Made by a program: the position numbers and the translations under genes. Of a stretch of 64,000 nt of DNA, positions 45,118 to 53,662 are shown piece after piece. The notes below the pieces were generated by a model. It made no database searches. It saw nothing but the letters and a program-made list of their open reading frames with translations, and was not told the origin of the DNA. The stretch is taken from NCBI RefSeq assembly GCF_003667445.1, contig NZ_RCTF01000007.1, positions 124,001 to 188,000 of the forward strand, read 5' to 3'. Origin of the DNA: Xanthobacter tagetidis. GTDB lineage: Bacteria > Pseudomonadota > Alphaproteobacteria > Rhizobiales > Xanthobacteraceae. Each line of letters begins with the position of its first letter. The first letter of the stretch is position 1.

Positions 45118-46332
45118 ATGACATCGTTCGTTCCACAGGACGCAACATCCCTTCTGCCGAACATCGAGGCCAAGGCGCGGCAGGAGGTCAATGAGCCTCA
45201 TTCCGCCGTGGTGCGTTTCGGCGCGGACCAGCCGCTGCGCCTCGATGCCGGGGTCGCGCTGCCGCACCTGCAGATCGCCTACCAGACCTATGGCGAGCCC
45301 AATGCCGCGCGCTCCAACGCAATCCTGGTGTGCCACGCTCTGACCGGCGACCAGCATGCGGCGAACCCCAATCCCGTCACCGGCAAGCCGGGCTGGTGGG
45401 AAACCCTGGTGGGGCCGGGCAAGCCGATCGACACCGAGCGGTTCTTCGTCATCTCCTCCAACGTGCTCGGCGGCTGCATGGGCACCACCGGGCCGGCGTC
45501 GCTCAATCCCGCCACCGGACGCGCCTACGGGCTCGACATGCCGGTGGTGACGATCCGCGACATGGTGAACGCGCAGGCCATGCTGCTCGACCATCTCGGC
45601 ATCGAGAAGCTGCTGTGCGTCGCCGGCGGATCCATGGGCGGAATGCAGGTACTGCAATGGGCGGCAAGCTATCCCGAGCGGGTGTTCTCGGCCCTGCCGA
45701 TCGCCACCGGAGCGCGCCACTCGGCGCAGAACATCGCCTTCCACGAGGTCGGCCGGCAGGCGGTGATGGCTGATCCCGACTGGCGCGGCGGGCGCTATCT
45801 CGCGGAGGGGGTGACGCCCCATCGCGGGCTCGCGGTGGCGCGCATGGCGGCGCACATCACCTACCTCTCCGACCAGGCGCTGCACCGCAAGTTCGGCCGC
45901 CGTCTGCAGGACCGCGCCAACCCCACCTTCGGCTTCGACGCGGACTTCCAGGTGGAGAGCTATCTGCGGCACCAGGGCGAGAGCTTCGTTCAGCGCTTCG
46001 ACGCCAATTCCTATCTCTACGTCACCCGCGCCATGGACTATTTCGACCTCGCCGAGGACTATGGCGGCGTGCTCGCCAACGCCTTCGCCGGCTCGAAGAC
46101 GCGCTTCTGCCTGGTCTCTTTCACCTCGGACTGGCTGTTTCCCACCGAGGATTCGCGCGCGATCGTCCATGCGCTGAACGCGTCGGGCGCGAGCGTGTCG
46201 TTCGCCGAGATCGTCAGCGACAAGGGCCACGACGCCTTTCTCCTGGAGGAGCCGGAACTGTTCGCCATCACCCGCGGCTTCCTCGACAGCGCGGCGCGCG
46301 CCTTCGGCCTGCCGCCGGGCCGGGAGGGTTGA
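45118..46332 (+). CDS. metXA: Homoserine O-acetyltransferase
   Basis: A 404-residue alpha/beta-hydrolase-fold acyltransferase that acetylates (or succinylates) homoserine for methionine synthesis. The nucleophilic serine is in [13 protein letters not shown], the aspartate in [11 protein letters not shown] and the histidine in [22 protein letters not shown] and GGCMGTTGP are family hallmarks. Acyl-donor preference is not determined by these motifs. A TGGAG ribosome site lies four bases before the ATG. The upstream region does not resemble the SAM-II riboswitch found before met genes in related bacteria. It forms a pair with metW. Confidence 0.94.
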   Translation: MTSFVPQDATSLLPNIEAKARQEVNEPHSAVVRFGADQPLRLDAGVALPHLQIAYQTYGEPNAARSNAILVCHALTGDQHAANPNPVTGKPGWWETLVGPGKPIDTERFFVISSNVLGGCMGTTGPASLNPATGRAYGLDMPVVTIRDMVNAQAMLLDHLGIEKLLCVAGGSMGGMQVLQWAASYPERVFSALPIATGARHSAQNIAFHEVGRQAVMADPDWRGGRYLAEGVTPHRGLAVARMAAHITYLSDQALHRKFGRRLQDRANPTFGFDADFQVESYLRHQGESFVQRFDANSYLYVTRAMDYFDLAEDYGGVLANAFAGSKTRFCLVSFTSDWLFPTEDSRAIVHALNASGASVSFAEIVSDKGHDAFLLEEPELFAITRGFLDSAARAFGLPPGREG

Positions 46333-46337
46333 GCGCC

Positions 46338-47006
46338 ATGGCCGTGCGCGAACAAGTGCTCGACGAAAGCGTGGTGCGCTCGCAGGGCGGGCGCGTCGAC
46401 CTCGTGGTCGTGGCCGAGATGGTGGCGCCCGGCTCGCGGGTGCTCGACGTCGGCTCGGGCGACGGGGCGCTGCTGGAGCTTCTCGCCACCACGCGCCAGT
46501 GCGATGCCCGCGGCATCGAATTGTCCCGCGAGGGCGTGAATGCCGGGGTCTCCCGCGGTCTGGCCGTGATCCAGGGCGACGCGGACGTGGACCTCGCCCA
46601 CTATCCGGACGACGCATTCGACTATGTGATCCTCTCGCAGACGCTCCAGGCGACGCGCCGCCCGCGCTGGGTGCTGGAGCAGATGCTGCGCATCGGCCGG
46701 CGGGCGGTGGTGTCGTTCCCGAACTTCGGCCACTGGCGCTCGCGGCTCGATCTGCTGGTCAACGGCCGCATGCCGCTCACCGAGAACATGCCGGTGCCTT
46801 GGTACGACACGCCCAACATCCATTTCTGCACCATCCGCGATTTCGTGGAGCTTGTGGAAATCCTGGATGCGCGCATGGAGAAGGCGGTGGCGCTGGACAG
46901 TTCCGGCCACCGGGTGCGGGTGAACATGCCCTGGTGGGTGTGGAACCTGCTGGGTGAGCAGGCGGTGTTCCTGCTCTCGCGCAAGAATGCGGGCCGGCCG
47001 GGCTGA
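46338..47006 (+). CDS. metW: MetW, methionine biosynthesis methyltransferase-like protein
   Basis: A 222-residue protein of the MetW family with a class I methyltransferase fold: RVLDVGSGDGALLELL binds the cofactor, and YVILSQTLQATRRPRWVLEQMLRIGRRAVVSFPNFGHW is highly typical. MetW is found with metX across proteobacteria and is thought to support its activity. The ATG lies five bases after the metX stop. A TTG at 46329 would overlap metX by four bases. The gene is convergent with the methyltransferase gene that follows. Confidence 0.93.
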   Translation: MAVREQVLDESVVRSQGGRVDLVVVAEMVAPGSRVLDVGSGDGALLELLATTRQCDARGIELSREGVNAGVSRGLAVIQGDADVDLAHYPDDAFDYVILSQTLQATRRPRWVLEQMLRIGRRAVVSFPNFGHWRSRLDLLVNGRMPLTENMPVPWYDTPNIHFCTIRDFVELVEILDARMEKAVALDSSGHRVRVNMPWWVWNLLGEQAVFLLSRKNAGRPG

Positions 47007-47024
47007 GCCGGCGGCGGCGGACGC

Positions 47025-47756
47025 TCAGCCGGCCGGAACGCCGCCGGGCACCAGCACCGGCTCCATCGCCGGCTCGACCACCGCGGTTCGGCGGCGCACC
47101 TGGGCCGGGCGATGGAGCTGCTTGGTCGCCTCCACCACCAGCACGCCGGAGAACGGCAGCGAGAGGCGCGAGCCCACCCGCTCCCACGCCACCGCCGTGC
47201 GCAGGAACCAGCGGCTCGGTGGGGCATAGAGCGCCTCGCTCCATCCCACCGGCGTGAACAGAGCCTCGCGCAGCAGGGACACCACCTGGCCGCGGGAGAA
47301 CGGGCGCCCGTTGCCGAACGGCGTGGTGTCGAGCCGCGCCCATACGCCGCGCCGGTTGGGCACCACCGCCAGAAGCCGGCCGCCGGGCGCGAGCACGCGC
47401 CAGACCTCGCCGAGCAGCTCGGCGGCGTTGGGGGTCATCTCCAGCACATGAACCGCCACCACCCGGTCGAACCGGCCGCTCGGGAACGGCAGCATGGTCT
47501 CGTCGGAGAGCGTGGCCAGCGTCGGCGCCGCCGAGGGCCACCGCACCACCCCCTGCGCCGCCGGCATCACGGCGACGCAGCGCTCCGCCTCCTCGCGGAA
47601 CACGCCGAGATAGGGCGTCGCATAGCCGAGGCCGAGCACGGCCATGCCGGTCACGTCGTCGAATCGTCCGCGGATCGCGCGGCCCAGCAGGCGGCGCGTC
47701 ATCACGCCCACCGGCTGGGCGTAGAAATTGCGGAGGTCGACGACGTCGAGGAACAT
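47025..47756 (-). CDS. Class I SAM-dependent methyltransferase
   Basis: A 243-residue methyltransferase of an alphaproteobacterial family that begins MFLDVVDLRNFYAQPVGVMTRRLL. The cofactor segment is GMAVLGLGYATPYLGVF, in place of the usual acidic-glycine loop. Downstream are TMLPFPSGRFDRVVAVHVLE and LAPGGRLLAVVPNRRGVWARLDTTPFG. The substrate is unknown. The frame is open for about 75 codons upstream but that part is arginine-rich and shadow-like. It is convergent with metW. Confidence 0.82.
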   Translation of the reverse strand: MFLDVVDLRNFYAQPVGVMTRRLLGRAIRGRFDDVTGMAVLGLGYATPYLGVFREEAERCVAVMPAAQGVVRWPSAAPTLATLSDETMLPFPSGRFDRVVAVHVLEMTPNAAELLGEVWRVLAPGGRLLAVVPNRRGVWARLDTTPFGNGRPFSRGQVVSLLREALFTPVGWSEALYAPPSRWFLRTAVAWERVGSRLSLPFSGVLVVEATKQLHRPAQVRRRTAVVEPAMEPVLVPGGVPAG

Positions 47757-48074
47757 GGGTGCCCAATGCCTGAAGCCGATGGCGTCTTGAAGGCGCGGCC
47801 TCCCCCGTCGCCGGAGGCGGGGCGCCTCCCCCTCCTCTTGCGCCACGCGCATGCCGAGCGCAACCCGGGCACCCGTGCTGGCGCTCGCGCGGCATCGGGC
47901 TATCATCAAGGCCGCGGGGCGGCATGAGGAAATGGGGGACTTCGCCGTCTCCCTCATGTCCCGGACACAGGATCGCGCCATACTCGGCGCGGCTCACTCA
48001 CACCCGAAGCCGATCCGGGCGGACCGATACCGTCCGCCGGGTTCGGGCTTCCAAGGCGCGACAGGAGGACCACC
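47757..48074. other. Intergenic region between methyltransferase and gloB genes
   Basis: This is the divergent promoter region for the methyltransferase (minus) and gloB (plus). I see no clear promoter hexamers and no repeat. The only strong signal is the AGGAGG ribosome site at 48063-48068. Confidence 0.4.
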
Positions 48075-48848
48075 TTGCCGGCCGAGATCCGCATCATTCC
48101 CTGCCTCGACGACAATTACGCCGTGCTGCTGCATGATCCCGTCACCGAGGCCACGGCCGTGATCGACGTTCCGGAACCGACGCCCGTGATCGCGGCGCTG
48201 GAGAAAGAGGGCTGGAACCTCACCCACATCCTCGTCACCCACCATCACCAGGACCATGTGCAGGGCGTGCCGACGCTGAAGGCCCGCTATGGCGCGACCG
48301 TGGTCGGCCCCAAGGCGGAGGCAGCCACCATTCCCGGCCTCGACGTTGCGGTGGTGGACGGCGACCCGGTGGCGGTGGGCTCGCTGGTGGGCCGGGTGCT
48401 GGAGACGCCGGGCCACACCGCCGGCCATGTGTCCTATTGGTTTGAAGGCGAGCACCTGCTGTTCGCCGGCGACACGCTGTTCACGCTGGGCTGCGGGCGC
48501 CCGCTCGAGTGCGACCCGCCGGTGCTGTGGGCCTCGCTCCAGCGCCTGAAGACGCTGCCGACGGATACCCAGGTCTTCAGCGGCCACGAATATACCCTCT
48601 CCAATGCCCGCTTCGCGCTCTCGGTGGACCCCGGCAATACCGCGCTCAAGGCGCAGGCCCAGACGGCCGAGGCGAAGCGCGCCAGGAACGAGCCCACCAT
48701 CCCCTCCGCCCTGGGGGACGAGATCGCCGCCAATCCTTTCCTGCGCGCCGACGATCCGGCCATGGCCGAGATGATGGGCGTGGATGGCGCCGACCCCGGC
48801 GCGGTGTTCACCGAACTGCGCGCCCGCAAGAGCGTGTTCCGGGGCTGA
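48075..48848 (+). CDS. gloB: Hydroxyacylglutathione hydrolase (glyoxalase II)
   Basis: A 257-residue glyoxalase II, which releases lactate from S-lactoylglutathione. VTHHHQDHVQGVP is the metal motif, with ligands continued in ETPGHTAGHVSYWFEGEHLLFAGDTLF and FSGHEYTLSNARFAL. The C-terminal helical glutathione-binding domain is present (RARNEPTIPSALGDEIAANPFLR). The start is TTG, six bases after AGGAGG; no other start nearby fits. The cupin gene follows three bases after the stop. Confidence 0.93.
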   Translation: MPAEIRIIPCLDDNYAVLLHDPVTEATAVIDVPEPTPVIAALEKEGWNLTHILVTHHHQDHVQGVPTLKARYGATVVGPKAEAATIPGLDVAVVDGDPVAVGSLVGRVLETPGHTAGHVSYWFEGEHLLFAGDTLFTLGCGRPLECDPPVLWASLQRLKTLPTDTQVFSGHEYTLSNARFALSVDPGNTALKAQAQTAEAKRARNEPTIPSALGDEIAANPFLRADDPAMAEMMGVDGADPGAVFTELRARKSVFRG

Positions 48849-48851
48849 GCG

Positions 48852-49292
48852 ATGCGCGTTCCGCCCGCCGCGCCCGGCGCCGACGACATCATCGCCTTGC
48901 TCGGCCTCAAGCCGCATCCGGAGGGCGGCCACTATCTGGAGACCTTCCGAGACGCCGCGCCGGAGGGCGGGCGCGGGGCGTCGACCGCGATCTATTTCCT
49001 GCTGAAGGCGGGCGAGCGCTCGCACTGGCACAAGGTTGACGCGGTGGAGATGTGGCACTGGCATGCCGGCGCGCCCTTGCTGCTGCGCGTCGCCGAGGAG
49101 GGCAAGGAAGTGCGCGAGCAGCTGCTCGGGCCGGACCTCGCGGCTGGCCAGCGGCCGCAGGGCATCGTGCCGACCCATGCCTGGCAGGCGGCCGAGAGCC
49201 TCGGCGACTGGACCCTGGTGGGGTGCACCGTCGCGCCAGCCTTCTCGTTTGAGGGTTTCGTGCTGGCGCCCGAAGGTTGGAACCCGGGCTGA
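48852..49292 (+). CDS. DUF985 cupin protein
   Basis: A 146-residue single-domain cupin of the DUF985 family: IIALLGLKPHPEGGHYLETF, AIYFLLKAGERSHWHKVDAVEMWHWHAGAPLLL and VGCTVAPAFSFEGFVLAPEGW. The double histidines of SHWH and WHWH are the probable metal or ligand site. The biochemical role is unknown. It is almost certainly co-transcribed with gloB, three bases upstream. It ends 13 bases before the convergent ecfG stop. Confidence 0.87.
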   Translation: MRVPPAAPGADDIIALLGLKPHPEGGHYLETFRDAAPEGGRGASTAIYFLLKAGERSHWHKVDAVEMWHWHAGAPLLLRVAEEGKEVREQLLGPDLAAGQRPQGIVPTHAWQAAESLGDWTLVGCTVAPAFSFEGFVLAPEGWNPG

Positions 49293-49305
49293 ACCGCTGC
49301 CAGCC

Positions 49306-49872
49306 TCAGCTGCGCGCTGCCGAGATCGCCACCGCGTCGCCCTCCACCACGTCGGCCGTGGCGTCCGCCCCCATCAGGCCGAGCAGCTTGGTGCGGGCGC
49401 GGTTGACGCGGCTCTTGATGGTGCCGAGCGCGCAGCCGCACACCTCCGCCGCTTCCTCGTAGGACAGGCCCGCCGCGCCGACCAGCACCAGCGCCTCGCG
49501 CTGGTCGTCTGGCAACTGCGCGAGGGCGTCCTTGAGGGAGGACAGCGTCATGGACCATTCCTGGCCCGGACCCATGTTCGAGTCCTGCTGGGCCAGAACC
49601 GAAAGGCCGTCGCTTTCGCGGCGTCGTTTCCGGATCTCGGTGTAGTAGGTGTTGCGCAGGATGGTGAAGAGCCAGGCGCGCAGATTGGTCCCGGGATCGA
49701 ACTTGTCGATGTTGGAGAGCGCCTTCAGCAGCGTCTCCTGGACCAGGTCGTCAGCCTCCGTGCGGTCGCGCGTCAATGACCGCGCGAATGCGCGCAGCGC
49801 CGGCAGGAACTCCAGCACCTCCCTCTGGAGGGAGCCGGCGTCCATTCCTGACCTCTTCTCCGTCGGATTCAT
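49306..49872 (-). CDS. ecfG: EcfG-type RNA polymerase sigma factor
   Basis: A 188-residue ECF sigma factor. Region 2 is LPALRAFARSLTRDRTEADDLVQETLLKALSNIDKFDPGTNLRAWLFTILRNTYYTEIRKRRRE. Region 4 is LAQLPDDQREALVLVGAAGLSYEEAAEVCGCALGTIKSRVNRAR. The sequence and the nearby phyR identify it as the general stress response sigma factor of alphaproteobacteria. The ATG at 49872 follows an AGAAGG site; an upstream in-frame start at 49932 lacks one. A match to the EcfG promoter lies at 50199-50223 on the same strand, giving a leader of roughly 300 bases. Confidence 0.92.
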   Translation of the reverse strand: MNPTEKRSGMDAGSLQREVLEFLPALRAFARSLTRDRTEADDLVQETLLKALSNIDKFDPGTNLRAWLFTILRNTYYTEIRKRRRESDGLSVLAQQDSNMGPGQEWSMTLSSLKDALAQLPDDQREALVLVGAAGLSYEEAAEVCGCALGTIKSRVNRARTKLLGLMGADATADVVEGDAVAISAARS

Positions 49873-50198
49873 GGGCACCTTCTTGGAACCGCGCGATCGC
49901 GGTCTCCGGGCTTGCGCCGCGCGCGGCGGCAAAAAACGCAGACGATGAGAACGATCGGAGCAAATTGATTCTACTCGGAAAATCGCCCTCTAACCAGAAG
50001 CAGACAAACGGCATTTCCCGAACCCGGCCGGGCACGGATCGGGAGCCAAGGCCTGGCGCAACTGAATTCTTCGGGGAAGAAGGAAGAATTCCGCCGCGCC
50101 ATGGCAGGGTTCGAAAGACCCGCGGGCGGATCACGTTATCCGGAGCAAGCTCCGTGGCATGACCGCGGACGGACGGACCGTCCCCGGAGCCTCTCCAT
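49873..50198 (-). other. Long leader of ecfG, no gene recognised
   Basis: The three minus-strand frames were translated by eye. They hold a 43-codon frame (50102-49971) and other fragments, none with the conserved core of the anti-sigma factor NepR, which often precedes ecfG. No strong hairpin or repeat stands out. Confidence 0.45.
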
Positions 50199-50223
50199 AA
50201 CGTGATAGGGCCAATCGGGTTCC
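50199..50223 (-). promoter_or_regulatory. EcfG-dependent promoter match upstream of ecfG
   Basis: On the minus strand GGAAC (50223-50219) and CGTT (50202-50199) are separated by 16 bases, the consensus for EcfG. It reads towards ecfG and implies autoregulation. Confidence 0.65.
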
Positions 50224-50228
50224 AGCCT

Positions 50229-50507
50229 TCAGGACCGGCCGCTCCCGACCGGCGCACCGCTCTTCTGGCCACCCTTCTGGCCGGCCTGTGAAGCGAGCGC
50301 GCGGTTGCGGGAAAAGCTTCGATCCTCGTCCGCCACACTCTGGCCGCCCTTGCGTCCAGCCTCGGCGGCAAGCGCCCGGTTCTGGAAGAAGCTGCGCTTC
50401 TCAGCGGGGACGCTCTCGCCGCCCTTGCGGGCGATGGCACGCTGCTTTTCCGCGTCCATGGCGGCGAAGCCGCGGTTGGAGGTGCCCTTGGAACGCGCTT
50501 TATCCAT
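50229..50507 (-). CDS. KGG-repeat stress protein
   Basis: A 92-residue, highly hydrophilic protein with three KGG motifs (AIARKGGESVPAEKRSFF, AGRKGGQSVADEDRSFSR, AGQKGGQKSG) spaced by about 21 residues, each followed by an aromatic RSFF/RSFS unit. This is the GsiB/con-10-like repeat of desiccation and starvation proteins. A good ribosome site (GAGGAT) precedes the ATG. A match to the EcfG consensus lies 54 bases upstream, so it is a probable member of the general stress regulon. Confidence 0.88.
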   Translation of the reverse strand: MDKARSKGTSNRGFAAMDAEKQRAIARKGGESVPAEKRSFFQNRALAAEAGRKGGQSVADEDRSFSRNRALASQAGQKGGQKSGAPVGSGRS

Positions 50508-50560
50508 GATGTATCCTCGAGTCTCGGAAGGCCCGTCGAGTCACAGACTCACGCACTGAC

Positions 50561-50585
50561 AACGAGGCAGAACCGCTAAGGTTCC
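50561..50585 (-). promoter_or_regulatory. EcfG-dependent promoter match upstream of the KGG gene
   Basis: On the minus strand GGAAC (50585-50581) and CGTT (50564-50561) are separated by 16 bases. The -10 element lies 54 bases before the ATG of the KGG gene. Confidence 0.7.
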
Positions 50586-50723
50586 CGAACCTTTCCCTCG
50601 GAGCTCTCCCGCGAGGTCCTGGCGCAACGCCATCAAGACAATTCACGTAGGCCTCGGCCCGCAGGCGCTCAAAGCGGCAGGTAAGGCAGGGGTTCGCTGC
50701 GGACGCGCGCAGCCGGGCGCTCG

Positions 50724-52463
50724 TCAAGCGGTCGGCGCGCGGCCGGGCCGGAGCGGAAAGTCGCCTGTAACGCGAACGTTATCCCCGGTTTCGGCCCGGG
50801 TGAGCTGGCCGCCGAGCTGGCTGGCAAACCCCTGGTCGAGGTCGAACCGCCCCGGCCTCGCGACGGTGTTTGCCATCGGCCCGGCCGTGATGGTGACGAC
50901 GAGCCGGCCATCGCTCTGGCTGCATCCGATCGTGACCGGCAGCTTCGGACCGTCCGGCACCGCAAGTCCCAGCACGATTTCCACGGCCATCAGGGCGAAT
51001 GGGGCAGCCATGTCGACCGGCAGCTGGACATCCGGCGCGTCGATGCGGACGGACAGGCTGCGGTCCGGCACGCCCTCAAGAAGGGCCGCCAGCTCGCGCA
51101 GAAGCTCGCGCAGCTTCACGGCCGAGCCTTCGCTCGCCTCGTGCAGGATGCGGTGGACCACCGCGAGGGTGTTGACGCGCGTGCGCAATTCTTCGAACCG
51201 GCGCCGGTCCTCGCCCTGGCCGATGCCGAGGCCATAAAGGCTGAGCAGGCTGACCACGACCTGGAGCGAGTTCTTGATCCGGTGATGGATCTCGCGCACC
51301 AGGGCGGTCTTTTCGGCGAGGTTTTCCCGGAGCTTGGCGTCGCGCAGCCGCACGGCATGCGCCATGTTCTCCACCGCCGCCCCAAGCGCCCGGAACTCGC
51401 TCGGCGCGCGCTCGAGTCGCGTCGGGCGAAAGCGGTAGTGCCCCCGCGCATAGACCGAGGTCACGCGGCGCAAATAGTTCAGCCATTGCAGCACCATGCG
51501 GTCTACCGCGAACCACAGCCCGACGAGGCAGACCACTGCCACCAGCCCCGGCAGGGCGAAGCTGGCCGCGACCGCGAGCGGGGTCCAGCCGAACAGCTCC
51601 CGCGTCGGCAGCGCATAGGCCGCGACCAGGCCCTGGCGGTCGAGTGGCGCGACGGTGTAGGTCCATTTCCGCCCGGTCGCGTCCGCGACCTCGCGCAGCA
51701 CCGGCCTGGACCCGGACCCGGCCAGTCCAGCGGGACTGAAGAGCTCCTGGCTGAGGGTGCGCGAATTGGAGATCAGTTCACGCCCGGCAGCGTCGAAGAT
51801 CGCCGCGACTCCGCCCGCCTCCACCGTCGCCTGGCGCAGCATGGTATCGAGCCGCGTGGCATCGAGGCCGAGCGCGATGGCGCCGTCGAAGCTGCCGTCC
51901 GGTGCGGGCAGGGGCTCCAGAACGATGATGATCTCGGTCCGCGTGGCGGGGCTCATCCGCCGCTCGGTCAAAGTGGGGCGCGCCGGCGCCCGAACGAGAT
52001 TGTCCCACCACGGCTCGCCTGCAACCGAGCGTGGCGCCGCGATGGCGCTGCAGGCCACCGTCCCATCCTTGTCCAGTACCCCCATGTTGGACACGAAGGG
52101 GAGGCTGAGCGTGGCGCCGTAGAGCGTCGCCTGGCACGCGGAGCCGGCGGCGCGCACCGCCTCGACGGTCTTCATGGCCTGGAGCACGCTTTCGGCGGAC
52201 GCGATGATATTGGCCTGGCTGGAGGCTGCCGAAACGGCGAGCTGAAGCAGCCGCTGGCGCGCCTCGTCCTCGGCGCCCTTGAGGTGCATCAGTCCCTGCA
52301 CCATGCTCAGGCTGGCCACCGGCGCGATGGCGAGCAGCGCCACCAGCAGCAGGCGTCGCCGCACGCTGTCGAGGAGATCGCGGGGCGCTCCGGAAGACAG
52401 TGGGAAGATACCCATACGTCTGCGGGGATCGACACGCGCCGCGTCCTTAGGCACCAGTTCCAT
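50724..52463 (-). CDS. HisKA_2-type sensor histidine kinase with atypical ATPase domain
   Basis: A 579-residue membrane sensor. The first helix is LLLVALLAIAPVASLSMVQGL, followed by a Cache-like periplasmic domain (LPFVSNMGVLDKDGTVACSA, PWWDNLV), and the second helix is ASFALPGLVAVVCLVGLWF. The HisKA_2 segment EIHHRIKNSLQVVVSLLSL holds the phospho-accepting histidine, as in PhyK-type kinases that feed PhyR. The C-terminal region should be HATPase_c. Its N-box position reads FALMAVEIVLGLAVP with no asparagine, and no DxGxG motif is visible. It may be weakly active, or a phosphotransfer protein. It is divergent from phyR. Confidence 0.85.
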   Translation of the reverse strand: MELVPKDAARVDPRRRMGIFPLSSGAPRDLLDSVRRRLLLVALLAIAPVASLSMVQGLMHLKGAEDEARQRLLQLAVSAASSQANIIASAESVLQAMKTVEAVRAAGSACQATLYGATLSLPFVSNMGVLDKDGTVACSAIAAPRSVAGEPWWDNLVRAPARPTLTERRMSPATRTEIIIVLEPLPAPDGSFDGAIALGLDATRLDTMLRQATVEAGGVAAIFDAAGRELISNSRTLSQELFSPAGLAGSGSRPVLREVADATGRKWTYTVAPLDRQGLVAAYALPTRELFGWTPLAVAASFALPGLVAVVCLVGLWFAVDRMVLQWLNYLRRVTSVYARGHYRFRPTRLERAPSEFRALGAAVENMAHAVRLRDAKLRENLAEKTALVREIHHRIKNSLQVVVSLLSLYGLGIGQGEDRRRFEELRTRVNTLAVVHRILHEASEGSAVKLRELLRELAALLEGVPDRSLSVRIDAPDVQLPVDMAAPFALMAVEIVLGLAVPDGPKLPVTIGCSQSDGRLVVTITAGPMANTVARPGRFDLDQGFASQLGGQLTRAETGDNVRVTGDFPLRPGRAPTA

Positions 52464-52585
52464 CCCCTGCTCCGAAGTCGCCCTATCACGGCAGCCCGCC
52501 GCGCATTCGGCGACGGCCTTGTAATGCGGCGCGCACCGGTTCGACGTATAATGCCTGTGCGGGAGGCAAGTTCCCTTAAATCTGG

Positions 52586-52610
52586 GGAACTTCCGCCGGC
52601 CTCGGGCGTT
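52586..52610 (+). promoter_or_regulatory. EcfG-dependent promoter match upstream of phyR
   Basis: GGAAC (52586-52590) and CGTT (52607-52610) are separated by 16 bases, reading towards phyR. The -10 element lies 43 bases before the phyR start. A TATAAT at 52547-52552 lacks a well-spaced -35. Confidence 0.7.
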
Positions 52611-52653
52611 TCACGCTGTCGGACCACAGCCGCGCTATAAGCGAGGAATGCGC

Positions 52654-53433
52654 ATGCCCCACCAGTCGATCGTCAAGCAGCTCCCCTTCCTCCGCCGATA
52701 TGCGCGCGCCCTTTCTGGAACCCAGAGGGCGGGCGACCTTCTGGTGCAGGAGACCCTCCAGGCGATCCTCGACGGCAAGATCCACATCAATCCGGGCGCC
52801 TCGCCCCGCGTGGCACTCTACCGTGCGTTCCACGGCGTATGGCAGCGCCGCGTCGGGGCGGCCGGCGATGCGGCTTCCCGTGCCGACGAACGCCTTCAGG
52901 CGCTCGACGTGGGCTCGCGCGTCGCGCTCCTGCTCACGGCCATGGAAGGCTTCACCTATGCCGAGGTGTCGTCGATCCTGTCCACATCGATCGACGACGT
53001 GGAAGCCCAGGTGATCACCGCGCAGCGGGAGATCGACCGGCAGATCGCCACCCGCGTTCTCATCATCGAGGACGAGTGGGTCATTGCGCTCGACCTGAAG
53101 ACGCTCGTAAGCGAGATGGGCCATGAGGTGATCGGCGTCGCCCCGACCCACAAGAAGGCGGTCGAACTGGCGCGGAGCGGCGATTTTGGCCTCGTCCTGG
53201 CCGATATCCAGCTTGCCGACGGGTCGTCGGGCATCGACGCGGTGACGGACATTCTCTCGCATTTCAACGTGCCGGTGATCTTCATCACCGCCTTCCCCGA
53301 CCGCCTTTTGACCGGCGAGCGTCCCGAGCCCACCTATCTCATCACCAAGCCGTTCCTGAGCGAGACCGTGAAGGCGACCGTGGCTCAGGCGCTGTTCTTC
53401 CACGAGGCGCGCAGCGAGCCCAACGCCGCCTGA
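52654..53433 (+). CDS. phyR: PhyR, anti-anti-sigma response regulator
   Basis: A 259-residue two-domain regulator. The N-terminal ~130 residues mimic an ECF sigma factor (QLPFLRRYARALSGTQRAGDLLVQETLQAIL ... FTYAEVSSILSTSIDDVEAQVITAQREI). The C-terminal receiver domain has IIEDEWVIALDLK, the phospho-accepting Asp in LVLADIQLADGSSG, ITAFP and ITKPF. When phosphorylated, PhyR sequesters NepR and frees EcfG. The ATG at 52654 is preferred over the one at 52648, because GAGGA abuts the first and lies six bases from the second. An EcfG promoter match lies upstream. Confidence 0.95.
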   Translation: MPHQSIVKQLPFLRRYARALSGTQRAGDLLVQETLQAILDGKIHINPGASPRVALYRAFHGVWQRRVGAAGDAASRADERLQALDVGSRVALLLTAMEGFTYAEVSSILSTSIDDVEAQVITAQREIDRQIATRVLIIEDEWVIALDLKTLVSEMGHEVIGVAPTHKKAVELARSGDFGLVLADIQLADGSSGIDAVTDILSHFNVPVIFITAFPDRLLTGERPEPTYLITKPFLSETVKATVAQALFFHEARSEPNAA

Positions 53434-53662
53434 GTCCAGACACGTCTTTCGGCCCTGGGGCGGATCGCTTTTCGCAGAGCGGCGTTTATCGGACAGGCAG
53501 CGGGTGGCGGTCGATCGATCGGCATCCCGCTGAATGTCCACGCGCGCGGCCGGGAGCAGTCCTTTCTTCTCGCCCGGATCGCGCGCTACCTTTATGGCTG
53601 GGCCGGCGGTTGGCCAGGACCAGCGCCGGCAGTCCGACACTACAGGAAGCGGAGATTCGTCC

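Noticed and set aside
49971-50102. 43-codon minus-strand frame upstream of ecfG as nepR
   Set aside because: Its translation (MARRNSSFFPEEFSCARPWL and onward) lacks the NepR core helices.
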